Assembly: GCA_019915135.1 (NCBI GenBank) | Contig: JAHLMK010000001.1 | Span: 4,092,001 to 4,156,000, forward strand | Reading direction: 5' to 3' | Length of the DNA stretch: 64,000 bases | Origin: Strobilurus pachycystidiatus | Lineage: Eukaryota; Basidiomycota; Agaricomycetes; Agaricales; Physalacriaceae | Shown here: positions 62,076 through 64,000 of the stretch, one piece after another | How the letters are laid out: every line of letters begins with the position of its first letter | How positions within the stretch are numbered: position 1 is the first letter of the stretch | Made by a program: the position numbers and the translations under genes | The notes under the pieces: model-generated | Databases searched by the model: none | What the model was told of the DNA's origin: nothing | The model's input: only the letters and a program-made list of their open reading frames with translations

Positions 62076-62745
62076 ATGTGCTCTCCCACTCAAAATCTGC
62101 CCTCTCCACGACGTGAGGCTCGCAAGGAGACAAGCAGGCATTGGGCTCAAAAGTAAGCATTGACCTTGACGACGGCTGCCTTCTCGTGCTCATTGGGCCC
62201 AGGAACCACGCCATACTCAATAGACGTCGTTGCGACAAGCGGCGGTACTTGAAGACAAAGGCAGACTCCCTCAGAGTTGAAGCTGAGCTTATCAGGTGAG
62301 CGAGCTCCCGTTGTCCTTGACGTACTCTTCCAAACTGTGCTCTCCCAGACTTGATGATCAGGATGCCCGCGACGCAATCAACCGAGAATATCTACTGCAG
62401 TGTATTCGTCACAAGCAGCTGGACGTTGGGCGCCTCACACACGGAAATGCAAAGGCGCACGGGGCATACTTGACGCAGAAGGCTCTCGTTTCCAAGAAGC
62501 CATTGGATGTTGTTTTGACAGTGTCCGCGCAGGTGGGGGAACAAGTCGACGGTGCTCGCTCCTTTCTTGCCATGTTGCGGGAAGGACATCCTAACAGTGA
62601 GGAGTTTGGAATCGCCGCTAGCTTGGTGGAGGACATGGCCGACGCGCATTTTGTTTTCAAGGACATTATTGGGCATCTCGTCGTGGGCAAGGCCACGCTC
62701 CAGGACGCGCTTCTCGCTGGGGATCTGTATCACCAGATTCAGTAA
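62076..62745 (+). pseudogene. unknown basic/helical protein, one-base frameshift
   Basis: ATG 62076 opens MCSPTQNLPSPRREARKETS, basic, to RHWAQK. The coherent continuation VSIDLDDGCLLVLIGPRNH is one base out of frame at the A-run near 62148, as if one A were lost. The reading continues to EAELI, an intron at 62295-62350 (gtgagc…cccag), and RLDDQDARDAINREYLLQ…HFVFKDIIGHLVV to TAA 62745. About 200 residues if repaired. No known domain. A homopolymer sequencing error is as likely as true decay. Confidence 0.45.
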
Positions 62746-62929
62746 CTAAAATGGGTTCGAGAATGAGCACGTTTGTACATTTATGCGCTTCTTTTGGCGT
62801 GCACGGCGTTTGTCTCAAATCCCCCCAGATAGGACCTTCTCCTCGGAGTCGCCGGTATCCTATATATTCCTTGCAAACAGAGCCATCCATTTCTTGCTCT
62901 TGCCTTCTCTCCCCCAAAACGACTGCAAA

Positions 62930-64000
62930 TGTCTGCTCATAACGCTCCCCCAGGTTAGTTGATCTCTTCCTTCCCTGTCGCATTGGTGATTGAAACATCC
63001 TCAGGTCTGCTCCTCACCGACGGGCAATCCAAGCGTGCCGCCCGCGATGGACTCTTCTTGATCGCTGTCTCATCTCGAGTCCGCCGCCAGGAGCTCCCGG
63101 CGGCTGCTCTCACGACCCTTTGCGGCCGTCTTGAGCTGTACTGGTGCGATCAACTTTACGGCGACGCTCTACGCCTCAAGGAGGATACGCAATTCAAGTG
63201 GCATCGCGACCGTCCTGTAAGTCATATCTGATTCTCTTGGGGCCATCACCTTATGTTTTTTGTAGCTCCTCGAGAGGATTATGATGTGGAAGGCGTGTGC
63301 GCCGTTCCCGACCAAGGTTCGAGTCAAGGCGTGGGTTGAGCTGTGGGTCGACACCCACATTGACTGGGCTAACGGTGAATTTGTCGCCCTCGGACTGGAG
63401 GGTCCGACGCTCCAGGATCTGCACCTCCAGACCAAAGCTGTTACTCCCGCAGCTTCTTCCGTCTTGGGCAAGAATGGGTCCCCAGAACCAAGGACCCCCA
63501 ACCACGGCCCGACAGTTATAGATTTAGTATCTCCTTCAATTAGCAAGGTCAGGTATCGTCTATCTTGCCCAATGCTACAGATTTTTTGCTTATCTCTACA
63601 ATGTAGTGCTTTGGATCGTGCCGACGTCGATGCGAGCCTGCTCCCGGCGTGAGTGGCTTGCTGAGTTCATTACCACGACTTGCTGATGACGACTGTAGGG
63701 GTGCCAATCATTCCGACGACAACGATTTGCCTGAGCTCATCGAACGCGTCTAGCTGAGCTTGAGCGTGAACGTCAGAATGTTGATCTGTGGGAGTCGGAC
63801 TTATGGTCAGACTCACCATTGGTCGGACACCCATTCCTTTGGGAAGTCGAACGAATGGATCTTGAATCCCATACCTATTGCCCTCCTGTAGTGACAGACA
63901 ATGGTGTCCCGTTCATTCAGTTATCCGGTGCGCAGGTACCGCGAGACCAGTACGCGGCACTGCAGGAAAACTCCACTACAGTGAAAGACGTGGGCCGGAA
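62930..64000 (+). pseudogene. unknown protein, runs off the right edge, probable frameshift
   Basis: ATG 62930 MSAHNAPP, intron 62955-63003, GLLLTDGQSKRAARDGLFLI, LYWCDQLYGDAL, intron 63217-63264, LLERIMMWKACAPFPTKVRV, WVELWVDTHIDWANGEFVAL. Two more introns (near 63553-63605 and 63652-63699) lead to GANHSDDNDLPELIERV and TAG at 63751. One base over, the frame continues LAELERERQNVDLWESD and stays open to the edge, so a single-base indel near 63748 probably ended the original reading. No domain recognised. It lies in the same orientation as the two genes before it. Confidence 0.45.

Overview
The window looks like a repeat-rich accessory region of a filamentous fungus, most likely a basidiomycete of the Agaricomycetes. 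The grounds are many 45-70 bp GT-AG introns, NACHT-WD40 receptors with near-identical WD40 repeats, a MULE transposase with a SWIM finger, a hAT transposase and LTR-retroelement remnants. No species can be named from the sequence, and no rRNA or convincing tRNA gene was seen.

Layout. 1-1.1 kb holds the frameshifted gag of an LTR retroelement on the minus strand. 3.4-6.5 kb is a Mutator-like (MULE) transposase gene, also minus. From about 7.6 to 50 kb a unit is present three times. Each unit carries a NACHT-WD40 NLR gene on the plus strand: NLR1 10.3-14.4 kb, NLR2 29.5-34.0 kb, NLR3 44.8-49.7 kb. The six-exon models agree between copies (exons 2, 3 and 6 are 131, 139 and 212 bp in all three). 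The WD40 exons hold 9, 11 and 14 blocks of 126 bp. NLR1 and NLR2 are open throughout. NLR3 has a 29-bp deletion in its seventh WD40 block that breaks the frame.

Between the NLRs lie broken gene copies that I identify, by motif memory, as relatives of the selective-autophagy scaffold Atg11. Two minus-strand copies carry the C-terminal region (15.1-22.2 kb and 34.4-37.3 kb, plus a small extra piece at 37.3-37.6 kb). Three plus-strand copies carry the N-terminal or coiled-coil region (24.2-24.9, 27.1-28.6 and 39.5-41.3 kb). A second duplicated block of unknown coding nature sits before each NLR. Several small mobile elements are nested here: a 461-bp MITE with an 8-bp target duplication, a 273-bp AT-rich palindrome and a 1.15-kb foldback element with tRNA-like arms.

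50-64 kb. A hAT transposase gene (52.6-56.9 kb, minus) is interrupted by a second copy of the same MITE, with its own 8-bp duplication, and by an LTR-like insert. Matching terminal repeats at 52.28 and 61.28 kb suggest a 9-kb hAT-type element that also carries a passenger gene of unknown function (58.4-60.8 kb) with two in-frame TGA codons. At the right edge are two further unknown multi-exon genes, each apparently with a one-base frameshift.

How it fits together: an NLR cluster of the HET-E/HNWD-like type expanding by segmental and repeat-unit duplication, embedded in transposons, with a co-duplicated Atg11-like gene decaying beside it. The receptor role, the link to autophagy and all ligand ideas are inference.
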